Assembly: GCF_032854445.1 (NCBI RefSeq)
Contig: NW_027018267.1
Span: 1 to 49,331, forward strand
From: Liolophura sinensis
Lineage: Eukaryota > Mollusca > Polyplacophora > Chitonida > Chitonidae
DNA length: 49,331 nucleotides
Direction: 5' to 3'
Positions 11,691 to 24,700 of this stretch are shown one piece after another. The notes under the pieces were generated by a model. It searched no databases, was not told the DNA's origin, and saw nothing but the letters and a program-made list of their open reading frames with translations. The translations under genes and the position numbers were made by a program. How positions within the stretch are numbered: the stretch's first letter is position 1; each line of letters begins with the position of its first letter.

Positions 11691-14600
11691 TCTAAGTCCA
11701 AGACAATCTCAATGTCTTTATCTACGTGTAGAAAAACCACACCATTCGTACATAAAAAACACAATGTACTAGATACAGTCTGCTGTAAAAAGTACAACTG
11801 ATCACTGAACCACATCAATAAGGTTCTAATAGATGCGGAATTGGGCCAGGCATCGGCAGCTGTTAAAAAATTGCATATTTCCCTGGTTTCCATGGAGTAA
11901 GAGCCGTTGCTGGGCACGTGACTATGACATCAATGATCATTCAATTGTCGCTACAGCCAAAAGTATTGGTCGGAGAGCAACGCGGTTTGCACCATTCGAT
12001 TTCTCGTGACAAAATACGTCGGATTAGCCTCTTACCAGTAGCACTGGAACAGTTTTTCCACTTTTGCATTTTTGCCTGGTCTTTTTGTTAATGGAAATCG
12101 GCTACAATCTACTATGTACAATCGCGACTGGTCATTATTATATTCAACTTTTGACTATAAGTTATGTGCCCTTCGGTAGCCCAGAAGACGTCAAATCTTT
12201 GGGCTAAGCCCATTTAACTCATCCAGCAATTGTCTTAATTTTAAGTCCAAGACAATCTCAATGTCTTTATCTACGTGTAGAAAAACCACACCATTCGTAC
12301 ATAAAAAACACAATGTACTAGATACAGTCTGCTGTAAAAAGTACAACTCATCACTGACCTACATCAATAAGGTTCTAAAAGATGCGGAATTGGGCCAGGC
12401 ATCGGCAGCTGTTTAAAAAATTGCAAATTTCCCTGGTTTCCATGGAGTAAGAGCCGTTGCTGGGCACGTGACTATGACATCAATGATCATTCAATTGTCG
12501 CTACAGCCAAAAGTATTGGTCGGAGAGCAACGCGGTTTGCACCATTCGATTTCTTGTCACAAAATACGTCGGATTAGTTTCTTACCAGTAGCACTGGAAC
12601 AGTTTTTCCACTTTTGCATTTTTGCCTGGTCGTTTTGTTAATGGAAATCGGCTGCACTGTACTATGTACAATCGCGACTGGTCATTATTATATTCAACTT
12701 TTGACTATAAGTTATGTGCCCTTCGGTAGCCCAGAAGACGTCAAATCTTTGGGCTAAACCCATTAAACTCACCCAGCAATTGTCTTACTTCTAAGTCCAA
12801 GACAATCTCAATGTCTTTATCTACGTGTAGAAAAACCACACCATTCGTACATAAAAAACACAATGTACTAGATACAGTCTGCTGTAAAAAGTACAACTCA
12901 TCACTGACCTACATCAATAAGGTTCTAAAAGATGCGGAATTGGGCCAGGCATCGGCAGCTGTTTAAAAAATTGCAAATTTCCCTGGTTTCCATGGAGTAA
13001 GAACCGTTGCTGGGCACGTGACTATGACATCAATGATCATTCAATTGTCGCTACAGCCAAAAGTATTGGTCGGAGAGCAACGCGGTTTGCACCATTCGAT
13101 TTCTCGTCACAAAATACGTCGGATTAGTCTCTTACCAGCAGGACTTGAACAGTTTTTCCACTTTTGCATTTTTGCCTGGTCTTTATGTTAATTGAAATCG
13201 GATACACTGTACTATGCACAATCGCGACTGGTCGTTACTATATTCAACTTTTAACTATACGTTATGTGCCCTTCGGTAGCCCAGAAGACGTCAAATCTTT
13301 GGGCTAAGCCCATTTAACTCATCCAGCAATTGTCTTACTTTTAAGTCCAAGACAATCTCAATGTCTTTATCTACGTGTAGAAAAACCACACCATTCGTAC
13401 ATAAAAAACACAATGTACTAGATACAGTCTGCTGTAAAAAGTACAACTCATCACTGACCTACATCAATAAGGTTCTAAAAGATGCGGAATTGGGCCAGGC
13501 ATCGGCAGCTGTTTAAAAAATTGCAAATTTCCCTGGTTTCCATGGAGTAAGAGCCGTTGCTGGGCACGTGACTATGACATCAATGATCATTCAATTGTGG
13601 CTACAGCCAAAAGTATTGGTCGGAGAGCAACGCGGTTTGCACCATTCGATTTCTCGTGACAAAATACGTCGGATTAGTCTCTTACCAGTAGCACTGGAAC
13701 AGTTTTTCCACTTTTGCATTTTTGCCTGGTCTTTTTGTTAATGGAAATCGGATACACTGTACTATGTACAATCGCGACTGGTCATTATTATATTCAACTT
13801 TTGACTATAAGTTATGTGCCCTTCGGTAGCCCAGAAGATGTCAAATCTTTGGGCTAAACCCATTAAACTCACCCAGCAATTGTCTTACTTCTAGGTCCAA
13901 GACAATCTCAATGTCTTTATCTACGTGTAGAAAAACCACACCATTTGTACATAAAAAACACAAGGTACTAGATACAGTCTGCTGTAAAAAGTACAACTGA
14001 TCACTGACCCACATCAGTAAGGTTCTAAAAGATGCGGAATTGGCCCAGGCATCGGCAGCTGTTTAAAAAAATTGCAAATTTCCCTGGTTTCCATGGAGTA
14101 AGAGCCGTTGCTGGGCACATGACTATGACATCAATGATCATTCAATTGTGGCTACAGCCAAAAGTATTGGTCGGAGAGCAACGCGGTTTGCACCATTCGA
14201 TTTCTCGTCACAAAATACGTCGGATTAGCCTCTTACCAGCAGCACTGGAACAGTTTTTCCACTTTTGCATTTTTGCCTGGTCTTTTTGTTAATTGAAATC
14301 GGATACACTGTACTATGCACAATCGCGACTGGTCGTTACTACATTCAACTTTTAACTATACGTTATGTGCCCTTCGGTAGCCCAGAAGACGTCAAATCTT
14401 TGGGCTAAGCCCATTTAACTCATCCAGCAATTGTCTTACTTTTAAGTCCAAGACAATCTCAATGTCTTTATCTACGTGTAAAAAACCACACCATTTGTAC
14501 ATAAAAAACACAAGGTACTAGATACAGTCTGCTGTAAAAAGTACAACTGATCACTGAACCACATCAATAAGGTTCTAAAAGATGCGGAATTGGCCCAGGC

Positions 14601-16088
14601 ATCGGCAGCTGTTTAAAAAATTGCAAATTTCCCTGGTTTCCATGGAGTAAGAGCCGTTGCTGGGCACGTGACTATGACATCAATGATCATTCAATTGTCG
14701 CTACAGCCAAAAGTATTGGTCGGAGAGCAACGCGGGTTGCACCATTCGATTTCTCGTCACAAAATACGTCGGATTAGCCTCTTACCAGCAGCACTGGAAC
14801 AGTTTTTTCACTTTTGCATTTTTGCCTGGTCTTTTGTTAATTGAAATCGGATACACTGTACTATGCACAATCGCGACTGGTCGTTACTATATTCAACTTT
14901 TAACTATACGTTATGTGCCCTTCGGTAGCCCAGAAGACGTCAAATCTTTGGGCTAAGCCCATTTAACTCATCCAGCAATTGTCTTACTTTTAAGTCCAAG
15001 ACAATCTCAATGTCTTTATCTACGTGTAGAAAAACCACACCATTCGTACATAAAAAACACAATGTACTAGATACAGTCTGCTGTAAAAAGTACAACTCAT
15101 CACTGACCTACATCAATAAGGTTCTAAAAGATGCGGAATTGGGCCAGGCATCGGCAGCTGTTTAAAAAATTGCAAATTTCCCTGGTTTCCATGAGTAAGA
15201 GCCGTTGCTGGGCACGTGACTATGACATCAATGATCATTCAATTGTCGCTACAGCCAAAAGTATTGGTCGGAGAGCAACGCGGTTTGCACCATTCGATTT
15301 CTTGTCACAAAATACGTCGGATTAGTTTCTTACCAGTAGCACTGGAACAGTTTTTCCACTTTTGCATTTTTTGCCTGGTCGTTTTGTTAATGGAAATCGG
15401 CTGCACTGTACTATGTACAATCGCGACTGGTCATTAATATATTCAACTTTTGACTATAAGTTATGTGCCCTTCGGTAGCCCAGAAGACGTCAAATCTTTG
15501 GGCTAAGCCCATTTAACTCATCCAGCAATTGTCTTACTTTTAAGTCCAAGACAATCTCAATGTCTTTATCTACGTGTAGAAAAACCACACCATTTGTACA
15601 TAAAAAACACAATGTACTAGATACAGTCTGCTGTAAAAAGTACAACTGATCACTGACCCACATCAATAAGGTTCTAAAAGATGCGGAATTGGCCCAGGCA
15701 TCGGCAGCTGTTTAAAAAATTGCAAATTTCCCTGGTTTCCATGGAGTAAGAGCCGTTGCTGGGCACGTGACTATGACATCAATGATCATTCAATTGTCAC
15801 TACAGCCAAAAGTATTGGTCGGAGAGCAACGCGGTTTGCACCATTCGATTTCTCGTGACAAAATACGTCGGATTAGTCTCTTACCAGCAGCACTGGAACA
15901 GTTTTTCCACTTTTCCATTTTTGCCTGGTCTTTATGTTAATTGAAATCGGATACACTGTACTATGCACAATCGCGACTGGTCGTTACTATATTCAACTTT
16001 TAACTATACGTTATGTGCCCTTCGGTAGCCCAGAAGACGTCAAATCTTTGGGCTAAGCCCATTTAACTCATCCCGCAATTGTCTTACT

Positions 16089-16395
16089 TTTAAGTCCAAG
16101 ACAATCTCAATGTCTTTATCTACGTGTAGAAAAACCACACCATTTGTACATAAAAAACACAATGTACTAGATACAGTCTGCTGTAAAAAGTACAACTGAT
16201 CACTGACCCACATCAATCAGGTTCTAAAAGTTGCGGAATTGGCCCAGGCATCGGCAGCTGTTTAAAAAATTGCACTTTTGCATTTTGCCTGGTCTTTTTG
16301 TTAACGTTAACTATACGTTATGTGCCCTTCGGTAGCCCAGAAGACGTCAAATCTTTGGGCTAAGCCCATTTAACTCATCCAGCAATTGTATTACT
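16089..16395 (+). repeat. Truncated satellite unit, type A (307 bp)
   Basis: It is one base shorter than the other copies because a T is missing in GCATTTTGCC. The unit before it ends with the private CATCCCGCAATT variant. The pair 16089-16944 is duplicated at 17491-18348. Confidence 0.93.
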
Positions 16396-16944
16396 TTTAA
16401 GTCCAAGACAATCTCAATGTCTTTATCTACGTGTAGAAAAACCACACCATTCGTACATAAAAAACACAATGTACTAGATACAGTCTGCTGTAAAAAGTAC
16501 AACTGATCACTGAACCACATCAATAAGGTTCTAATAGATGCGGAATTGGGCCAGGCATCGGCAGCTGTTAAAAAATTGCATATTTCCCTGGTTTCCATGG
16601 AGTAAGAGCCGTTGCTGGGCACGTGACTATGACATCAATGATCATTCAATTGTCGCTACAGCCAAAAGTATTGGTCGGAGAGCAACGCGGTTTGCACCAT
16701 TCGATTTCTCGTGACAAAATACGTCGGATTAGCCTCTTACCAGTAGCACTGGAACAGTTTTTCCACTTTTGCATTTTTGCCTGGTCTTTTTGTTAATGGA
16801 AATCGGCTACAATCTACTATGTACAATCGCGACTGGTCATTATTATATTCAACTTTTGACTATAAGTTATGTGCCCTTCGGTAGCCCAGAAGACGTCAAA
16901 TCGTTGGGCTAAATCCATTAAACTCACCCAGCAATTGTCTTACT

Positions 16945-17490
16945 TCTAAGTCCAAGACAATCTCAATGTCTTTATCTACGTGTAGAAAAACCACACCATT
17001 TGTAAAAAACAACAATGTACTAGATACAGTCTGCTGTAAAAAGTACAACTCATCACTGACCTACATCAATAAGGTTCTAAAAGATGCGGAATTGGGCCAG
17101 GCTCGGCAGCTGTTTAAAAAATTGCAAATTTCCCTGGTTTCCATGGAGTAAGAGCCGTTGCTGGGCACGTGACTATGACATCAATGATCATTCAATTGTC
17201 ACTACAGCCAAAAGTATTGGTCGGAGAGCAACGCGGTTTGCACCATTCGATTTCTCGTGACAAAATACGTCGGATTAGTCTCTTACCAGCAGCACTTGAA
17301 CAGTTTTTCCACTTTTCCATTTTTGCCTGGTCTTTATGTTAATTGAAATCGGATACACTGTACTATGCACAATCGCGACTGGTCGTTACTATATTCAACT
17401 TTTAACTATACGTTATGTGCCCTTCGGTAGCCCAGAAGACGTCAAATCTTTGGGCTAAGCCCATTTAACTCATCCCGCAATTGTCTTACT
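16945..17490 (+). repeat. Outlier unit, 546 bp
   Basis: It lost three bases in the GTACATAAAAAAC stretch, which reads GTAAAAAACAACAATG here, and one base in GGCATCGG, which reads GGCTCGG. Otherwise it is full length, with a subfamily 1-like first half and a CTTTATG / CATCCCGC second half. Confidence 0.85.
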
Positions 17491-17799
17491 TTTAAGTCCA
17501 AGACAATCTCAATGTCTTTATCTACGTGTAGAAAAAACCACACCATTTGTACATAAAAAACACAATGTACTAGATACAGTCTGCTGTAAAAAGTACAACT
17601 GATCACTGACCCACATCAATCAGGTTCTAAAAGTTGCGGAATTGGCCCAGGCATCGGCAGCTGTTTAAAAAATTGCACTTTTGCATTTTTGCCTGGTCTT
17701 TTTGTTAACGTTAACTATACGTTATGTGCCCTTCGGTAGCCCAGAAGACGTCAAATCTTTGGGCTAAGCCCATTTAACTCATCCAGCAATTGTATTACT
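17491..17799 (+). repeat. Truncated satellite unit, type A (309 bp)
   Basis: It matches 16089-16395 apart from an extra A in GTAGAAAAAACC and the T restored in GCATTTTTGCC. Both differences are in homopolymers and could be real or read errors. Confidence 0.93.
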
Positions 17800-19995
17800 T
17801 TTAAGTCCAAGACAATCTCAATGTCTTTATCTACGTGTAGAAAAACCACACCATTCGTACATAAAAAACACAATGTACTAGATACAGTCTGCTGTAAAAA
17901 GTACAACTGATCACTGAACCACATCAATAAGGTTCTAATAGATGCGGAATTGGGCCAGGCATCGGCAGCTGTTAAAAAATTGCATATTTCCCTGGTTTCC
18001 ATGGAGTAAGAGCCGTTGCTGGGCACGTGACTATGACATCAATGATCATTCAATTGTGGCTACAGCCAAAAGTATTGGTCGGAGAGCAACGCGGTTTGCA
18101 CCATTCGATTTCTCGTGACAAAATACGTCGGATTAGCCTCTTACCAGTAGCACTGGAACAGTTTTTCCACTTTTGCATTTTTGCCTGGTCTTTTTGTTAA
18201 TGGAAATCGGCTACAATCTACTATGTACAATCGCGACTGGTCATTATTATATTCAACTTTTGACTATAAGTTATGTGCCCTTCGGTAGCCCAGAAGACGT
18301 CAAATCGTTGGGCTAAATCCATTAAACTCACCCAGCAATTGTCTTACTTCTAAGTCCAAGACAATCTCAATGTCTTTATCTACGTGTAGAAAAACCACAC
18401 CATTTGTACATAAAAAACACAAGGTACTAGATACAGTCTGCTGTAAAAAGTACAACTGATCACTGACCCACATCAATAAGGTTCTAAAAGATGCGGAATT
18501 GGCCCAGGCATCGGCAGCTGTTTAAAAAATTGCATATTTCCCTGGTTTCCATGGAGTAAGAGCCGTTGCTGGGCACGTGACTATGACATCAATGATCATT
18601 CAATTGTGGCTACAGCCAAAAGTATTGGTCGGAGAGCAACGCGGTTTGCACCATTCGATTTCTCGTGACAAAATACTTCGGATTAGCCTCTTACCAGCAG
18701 CACTGGAACAGTTTTTCCACTTTTGCATTTTTGCCTGGTCTTTTTGTTAATTGAAATCGGATACACTGTACTATGCACAATCGCGACTGGTCGTTACTAT
18801 ATTCAACTTTTAACTATACGTTATGTGCCCTTCGGTAGCCCAGAAGACGTCAAATCTTTGGGCTAAGCCCATTTAACTCATCCAGCAATTGTCTTACTTT
18901 TAAGTCCAAGACAATCTCAATGTCTTTATCTACGTGTAGAAAAACCACACCATTTGTACATAAAAAACACAATGTACTAGATACAGTCTGCTGTAAAAAG
19001 TACAACTGATCACTGACCCACATCAATAAGGATCTAAAAGTTGCGGAATTGGCCCAGGCATCGGCAGCTGTTTAAAAATTGCAAATTTCCCTGGTTTCCA
19101 TGGAGTAAGAGCCGTTGCTGGGCACGTGACTATGACATCAATGATCATTCAATTGTCGCTACAGCCAAAAGTATTGGTCGGAGAGCAACGCGGTTTGCAC
19201 CATTCGATTTCTCGTGACAAAATACGTCGGATTAGCCTCTTACCAGCAGCACTGGAACAGTTTTTCCACTTTTGCATTTTTGCCTGGTCTTTTTGTTAAT
19301 TGAAATCGGATACACTGTACTATGCACAATCGCGACTGGTCGTTACTATATTCAACTTTTAACTATACGTTATGTGCCCTTCGGTAGCCCAGAAGACGTC
19401 AAATCTTTGGGCTAAGCCCATTTAACTCATCCAGCAATTGTCTTACTTTTAAGTCCAAGACAATCTCAATGTCTTTATCTACGTGTAGAAAAACCACACC
19501 ATTCGTACATAAAAAACACAATGTACTAGATACAGTCTGCTGTAAAAAGTACAACTCATCACTGACCTACATCAATAAGGTTCTAAAAGATGCGGAATTG
19601 GGCCAGGCATCGGCAGCTGTTTAAAAAATTGCAAATTTCCCTGGTTTCCATGGAGTAAGAGCCGTTGCTGGGCACGTGACTATGACATCAATGATCATTC
19701 AATTGTGGCTACAGCCAAAAGTATTGGTCGGAGAGCAACGCGGTTTGCACCATTCGATTTCTTGTTACAAAATACGTCGGATTAGTTTCTTACCAGTAGC
19801 ACTGGAACAGTTTTTCCACTTTTGCATTTTTGCCTGGTCGTTTTTGTTAATGGAAATCGGCTGCACTGTACTATGTACAATCGCGACTGGTCATTATATT
19901 CAACTTTTGACTATAAGTTATGTGCCCTTCGGTAGCCCAGAAGACGTCAAATCTTTGGGCTAAACCCATTAAACTCACCCAGCAATTGTCTTACT

Positions 19996-22790
19996 TCTAA
20001 GTCCAAGACAATCTCAATGTCTTTATCTACGTGTAGAAAAACCACACCATTCGTACATAAAAAACACAATCTACTAGATACAGTCTGCTGTAAAAAGTAC
20101 AACTCATCACTGACCTACATCAATAAGGTTCTAAAAGATGCGGAATTGGGCCAGGCATCGGCAGCTGTTTAAAAAATTGCAAATTTCCCTGGTTTCCATG
20201 GAGTAAGAGCCGTTGCTGGGCACGTGACTATGACATCAATGATCATTCAATTGTGGCTACAGCCAAAAGTATTGGTCGGAGAGCAACGCGGTTTGCACCA
20301 TTCGATTTCTTGTTACAAAATACGTCGGATTAGTTTCTTACCAGTAGCACTGGAACAGTTTTTCCACTTTTGCATTTTTGCCTGGTCGTTTTGTTAATGG
20401 AAATCGGCTGCACTGTACTATGTACAATCGCGACTGGTCATTATTATATTCAACTTTTGACTATAAGTTATGTGCCCTTCGGTAGCCCAGAAGACGTCAA
20501 ATCTTTGGGCTAAACCCATTAAACTCACCCAGCAATTGTCTTACTTCTAAGTCCAAGACAATCTCAATGTCTTTATCTACGTGTAGAAAAACCACACCAT
20601 TCGTACATAAAAAACACAATGTACTAGATACAGTCTGCTGTAAAAAGTACAACTGATCACTGACCTACATCAATAAGGTTCTAAAAGATGCGGAATTGGG
20701 CCAGGCATCGGCAGCTGTTTAAAAAATTGCAAATTTCCCTGGTTTCCATGGAGTAAGAACCGTTGCTGGGCACGTGACTATGACATCAATGATCATTCAA
20801 TTGTCGCTACAGCCAAAAGTATTGGTCGGAGAGCAACGCGGTTTGCACCATTCGATTTCGCGTCACAAAATACGTCGGATTAGTCTCTTACCAGCAGCAC
20901 TTGAACAGTTTTTCCACTTTTGCATTTTTGCCTGGTCTTTATGTTAATTGAAATCGGATACACTGTACTATGCACAATCGCGACTGGTCGTTACTATATT
21001 CAACTTTTAACTATACGTTATGTGCCCTTCGGTAGCCCAGAAGACGTCAAATCTTTGGGCTAAGCCCATTTAACTCATCCAGCAATTGTCTTACTTTTAA
21101 GTCCAAGACAATCTCAATGTCTTTATCTACGTGTAGAAAAACCACACCATTTGTACATAAAAAACACAAGGTACTAGATACAGTCTTCTGTAAAAAGTAC
21201 AACTGATCACTGACCCACATCAATAAGGTTCTAAAAGATGCGGAATTGGCCCAGGCATCGGCAGCTGTTTAAAAAATTGCAAATTTCCCTGGTTTCCATG
21301 GAGTAAGAGCCGTTGCTGAGCACGTGACTATGACATCAATGATCATTCAATTGTCACTACAGCCAAAAGTATTGGTCGGAGAGCAACGCGGTTTGCACCA
21401 TTCGATTTCTCGTGACAAAATACGTCGGATTAGTCTCTTACCAGCAGCACTTGAACAGTTTTTCCACTTTTCCATTTTTGCCTGGTCTTTATGTTAATTG
21501 AAATCGGATACACTGTACTATGCACAATCGCGACTGGTCGTTACTATATTCAACTTTTAACTATACGTTATGTGCCCTTCGGTAGCCCAGAAGACGTCAA
21601 ATCTTTGGGCTAAGCCCATTTAACTCATCCAGCAATTGTCTTACTTTTAAGTCCAAGACAATCTCAATGTCTTTATCTACGTGTAGAAAAACCACACCAT
21701 TTGTACATAAAAAACACAATGTACTAGATACAGTCTGCTGTAAAAAGTACAACTGATCACTGACCCACATCAATCAGGTTCTAAAAGTTGCGGAATTGGC
21801 CCAGGCATCGGCAGCTGTTTAAAAAATTGCACTTTTGCATTTTTGCCTGGTCTTTTTGTTAACGTTAACTATACGTTATGTGCCCTTCGGTAGCCCAGAA
21901 GACGTCAAATCTTTGGGCTAAGCCCATTTAACTCATCCAGCAATTGTATTACTTTTAAGTCCAAGACAATCTCAATGTCTTTATCTACGTGTAGAAAAAC
22001 CACACCATTCGTACATAAAAAACACAATGTACTAGATACAGTCTGCTGTAAAAAGTACAACTGATCACTGAACCACATGAATAAGGTTCTAATAGATGCG
22101 GAATTGGGCCAGGCATCGGCAGCTGTTAAAAAATTGCATATTTCCCTGGTTTCCATGGAGTAAGAGCCGTTGCTGGGCACGTGACTATGACATCAATGAT
22201 CATTCAATTGTCGCTACAGCCAAAAGTATTGGTCGGAGAGCAACGCGGTTTGCACCATTCGATTTCTCGTGACAAAATACGTCGGATTAGCCTCTTACCA
22301 GTAGCACTGGAACAGTTTTTCCACTTTTGCATTTTTGCCTGGTCTTTTTGTTAATGGAAATCGGATACACTGTACTATGCACAATCGCGACTGGTCGTTA
22401 CTATATTCAACTTTTAACTATACGTTATGTGCCCTTCGGTAGCCCAGAAGACGTCAAATCTTTGGGCTAAGCCCATTTAACTCATCCAGCAATTGTCTTA
22501 CTTTTAAGTCCAAGACAATCTCAATGTCTTTATCTACGTGTAGAAAAACCACACCATTCGTACATAAAAAACACAATGTACTAGATACAGTCTGCTGTAA
22601 AAAGTACAACTGATCACTGAACCACATCTATAAGGTTCTAATAGATGCGGAATTGGCCCAGGCATCGGCAGCTGTTTAAAAAATTGCAAATTTCCCTGGT
22701 TTCCATGGAGTAAGAGCCGTTGCTGGGCACGTGACTATGACATCAATGATCATTCAATTGTCGCTACAGCCAAAAGTATTGGTCGGAGAG
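19996..22790 (+). repeat. ~2.8-kb block matching the left end of the window
   Basis: Units 19996, 20546, 21096, 21646, 21954 and the first part of 22503 match units 1, 554, 1107, 1657, 1965 and the start of 2514 in order, with an offset of 19,989-19,995 bp. Markers include CTTGTTACAAAATAC, AGAACCGTTG, CAGTCTTCTG and CACATGAATAAGG. The match breaks inside unit 22503, whose second half (TTTTTACACTTTTGC, CGCGATTGG) is instead like unit 6433. Confidence 0.8.
21646..21953 (+). repeat. Truncated satellite unit, type A (308 bp)
   Basis: It is the counterpart of 1657-1964 at an offset of 19,989 bp. The flanking units (21096 before, 21954 after) also match those around 1657, including CAGTCTTCTG, GCTGAGCAC and CACATGAATAAGG. 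Confidence 0.93.
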
Positions 22791-24150
22791 CAACGCGGTT
22801 TGCACCATTCGATTTCTCGTCACAAAATACGTCGGATTAGCCTCTTACCAGCAGCACTGGAACAGTTTTTACACTTTTGCATTTTTGCCTGGTCTTTTTG
22901 TTAATTGAAATCGGATACACTGTACTATGCACAATCGCGATTGGTCGTTACTATATTCAACTTTTAACTATACGTTATGTGCCCTTCGGTAGCCCAGAAG
23001 ACGTCAAATCTTTGGGCTAAGCCCATTTAACTCATCCAGCAATTGTCTTACTTTTAAGTCCAAGACAATCTCAATGTCTTTATCTACGTGTAGAAAAACC
23101 ACACCATTCGTACATAAAAAACACAATGTACTAGATACAGTCTGCTGTAAAAAGTACAACTGATCACTGAACCACATCTATAAGGTTCTAATAGATGCGG
23201 AGTTGGGCCAGGCATCGGCAGCTGTTAAAAAATTGCAAATTTCCCTGGTTTCCATGGAGTAAGAGCCGTTGCTGGGCACGTGACTATGACATCAATGATC
23301 ATTCAATTGTCGCTACAGCCAAAAGTATTGGTCGGAGAGCAACGCGGTTTGCACCATTCGATTTCTCGTGACAAAATACGTCGGATTAGTCTCTTACCAG
23401 CAGCACTGGAACAGTTTTTCCACTTTTGCATTTTTGCCTGGTCTTTTTGTTAATTGAAATCGGATACACTGTACTATGCACAATCGCGACTGGTCGTTAC
23501 TATATTCAACTTTTAACTATACGTTATGTGCCCTTCGGTAGCCCAGAAGACGTCAAATCTTTGGGCTAAGCCCATTTAACTCATCCAGCAATTGTCTTAC
23601 TTTTAAGTCCAAGACAATCTCAATGTCTTTATCTACGTGTAGAAAAACCACACCATTCGTACATAAAAAACACAATGTACTAGATACAGTCTGCTGTAAA
23701 AAGTACAACTGATCACTGAACCACATCTATAAGGTTCTAATAGATGCGGAATTGGGCCAGGCATCGGCAGCTGTTTAAAAATTGCATATTTCCCTGGTTT
23801 CCATGGAGTAAGAGCCGTTGCTGGGCACGTGACTATGACATCAATGATCATTCAATTGTCGCTACAGCCAAAAGTATTGGTCGGAGAGCAACGCGGTTTG
23901 CACCATTCGATTTCTCGTCACAAAATACGTCGGATTAGCCTCTTACCAGCAGCACTGGAACAGTTTTTCCACTTTTGCATTTTTGCCTGGTCTTTTTGTT
24001 AATTGAAATCGGATACACTGTACTATGCACAATCGCGACTGGTCGTTACAATATTCAACTTTTAACTATACGTTATGTGCCCTTCGGTAGCCCAGAAGAC
24101 GTCAAATCTTTGGGCTAAGCCCATTTAACTCATCCAGCAATTGTCTTACT

Positions 24151-24700
24151 TTTAAGTCCAAGACAATCTCAATGTCTTTATCTACGTGTAGAAAAACCAC
24201 ACCATTTGTACATAAAAAACACAAGGTACTAGATACAGTCTGCTGTAAAAAGTACAACTGATCACTGACCCACATCAATAAGGTTCTAAAAGATGCGGAA
24301 TTGGCCCAGGCATCGGCAGCTGTTTAAAAAATTGCAAATTTCCCTGGTTTCCATGGAGTAAGAGCCGTTGCTGGGCACGTGACTATGACATCAATGATCA
24401 TTCAATTGTGGCTACAGCCAAAAGTATTGGTCGGAGAGCAACGCGGTTTGCACCATTCGATTTCTCGTGACAAAATACGTCGGATTAGCCTCTTACCAGC
24501 AGCACTGGAACAGTTTTTCCACTTTTGCATTTTTGCCTGGTCTTTTTGTTAATTGAAATCGGATACACTGTACTATGCACAATCGCGACTGGTCGTTACT
24601 ATATTCAACTTTTAACTATACGTTATGTGCCCTTCGGTAGCCCAGAAGACGTCAAATCTTTGGGCTAAGCCCATTTAACTCATCCAGCAATTGTCTTACT
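24151..24700 (+). repeat. Reference full-length unit, subfamily 2
   Basis: This 550-bp unit shows the commonest state at most variable sites. Diagnostic variants in order: TTTGTACAT, AAGGTACTAG, CTGATCACTGACCCACATC, ATTGGCCCAGG, GCAAATTTCC, TCTCGTGAC, CCTCTTACCAGCAGC, TTTTTGTTAATTG, GGATACAC, TATGCACAA, CGTTACTAT, TTAACTATACG, CTAAGCCCATTTAAC and TCATCC. Most units from about 35 kb to the right end are close to this form, while those to the left mix it with subfamily 1. Confidence 0.85.

Larger units (their letters stand above)
15539..18348 (+). repeat. ~1,405-bp three-unit block, tandemly duplicated
   Basis: 15539-16944 (550 + 307 + 549) is followed by 16945-18348 (546 + 309 + 549). Both copies end with the rare CAAATCGTTGGGCTAAATCC tail and contain GGCTACAATCTAC. 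The first half of unit 16945 is a different, subfamily 1-like haplotype with CTCATCACTGACC, so the second copy is a recombinant. A related tail recurs in unit 26901. Confidence 0.85.
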
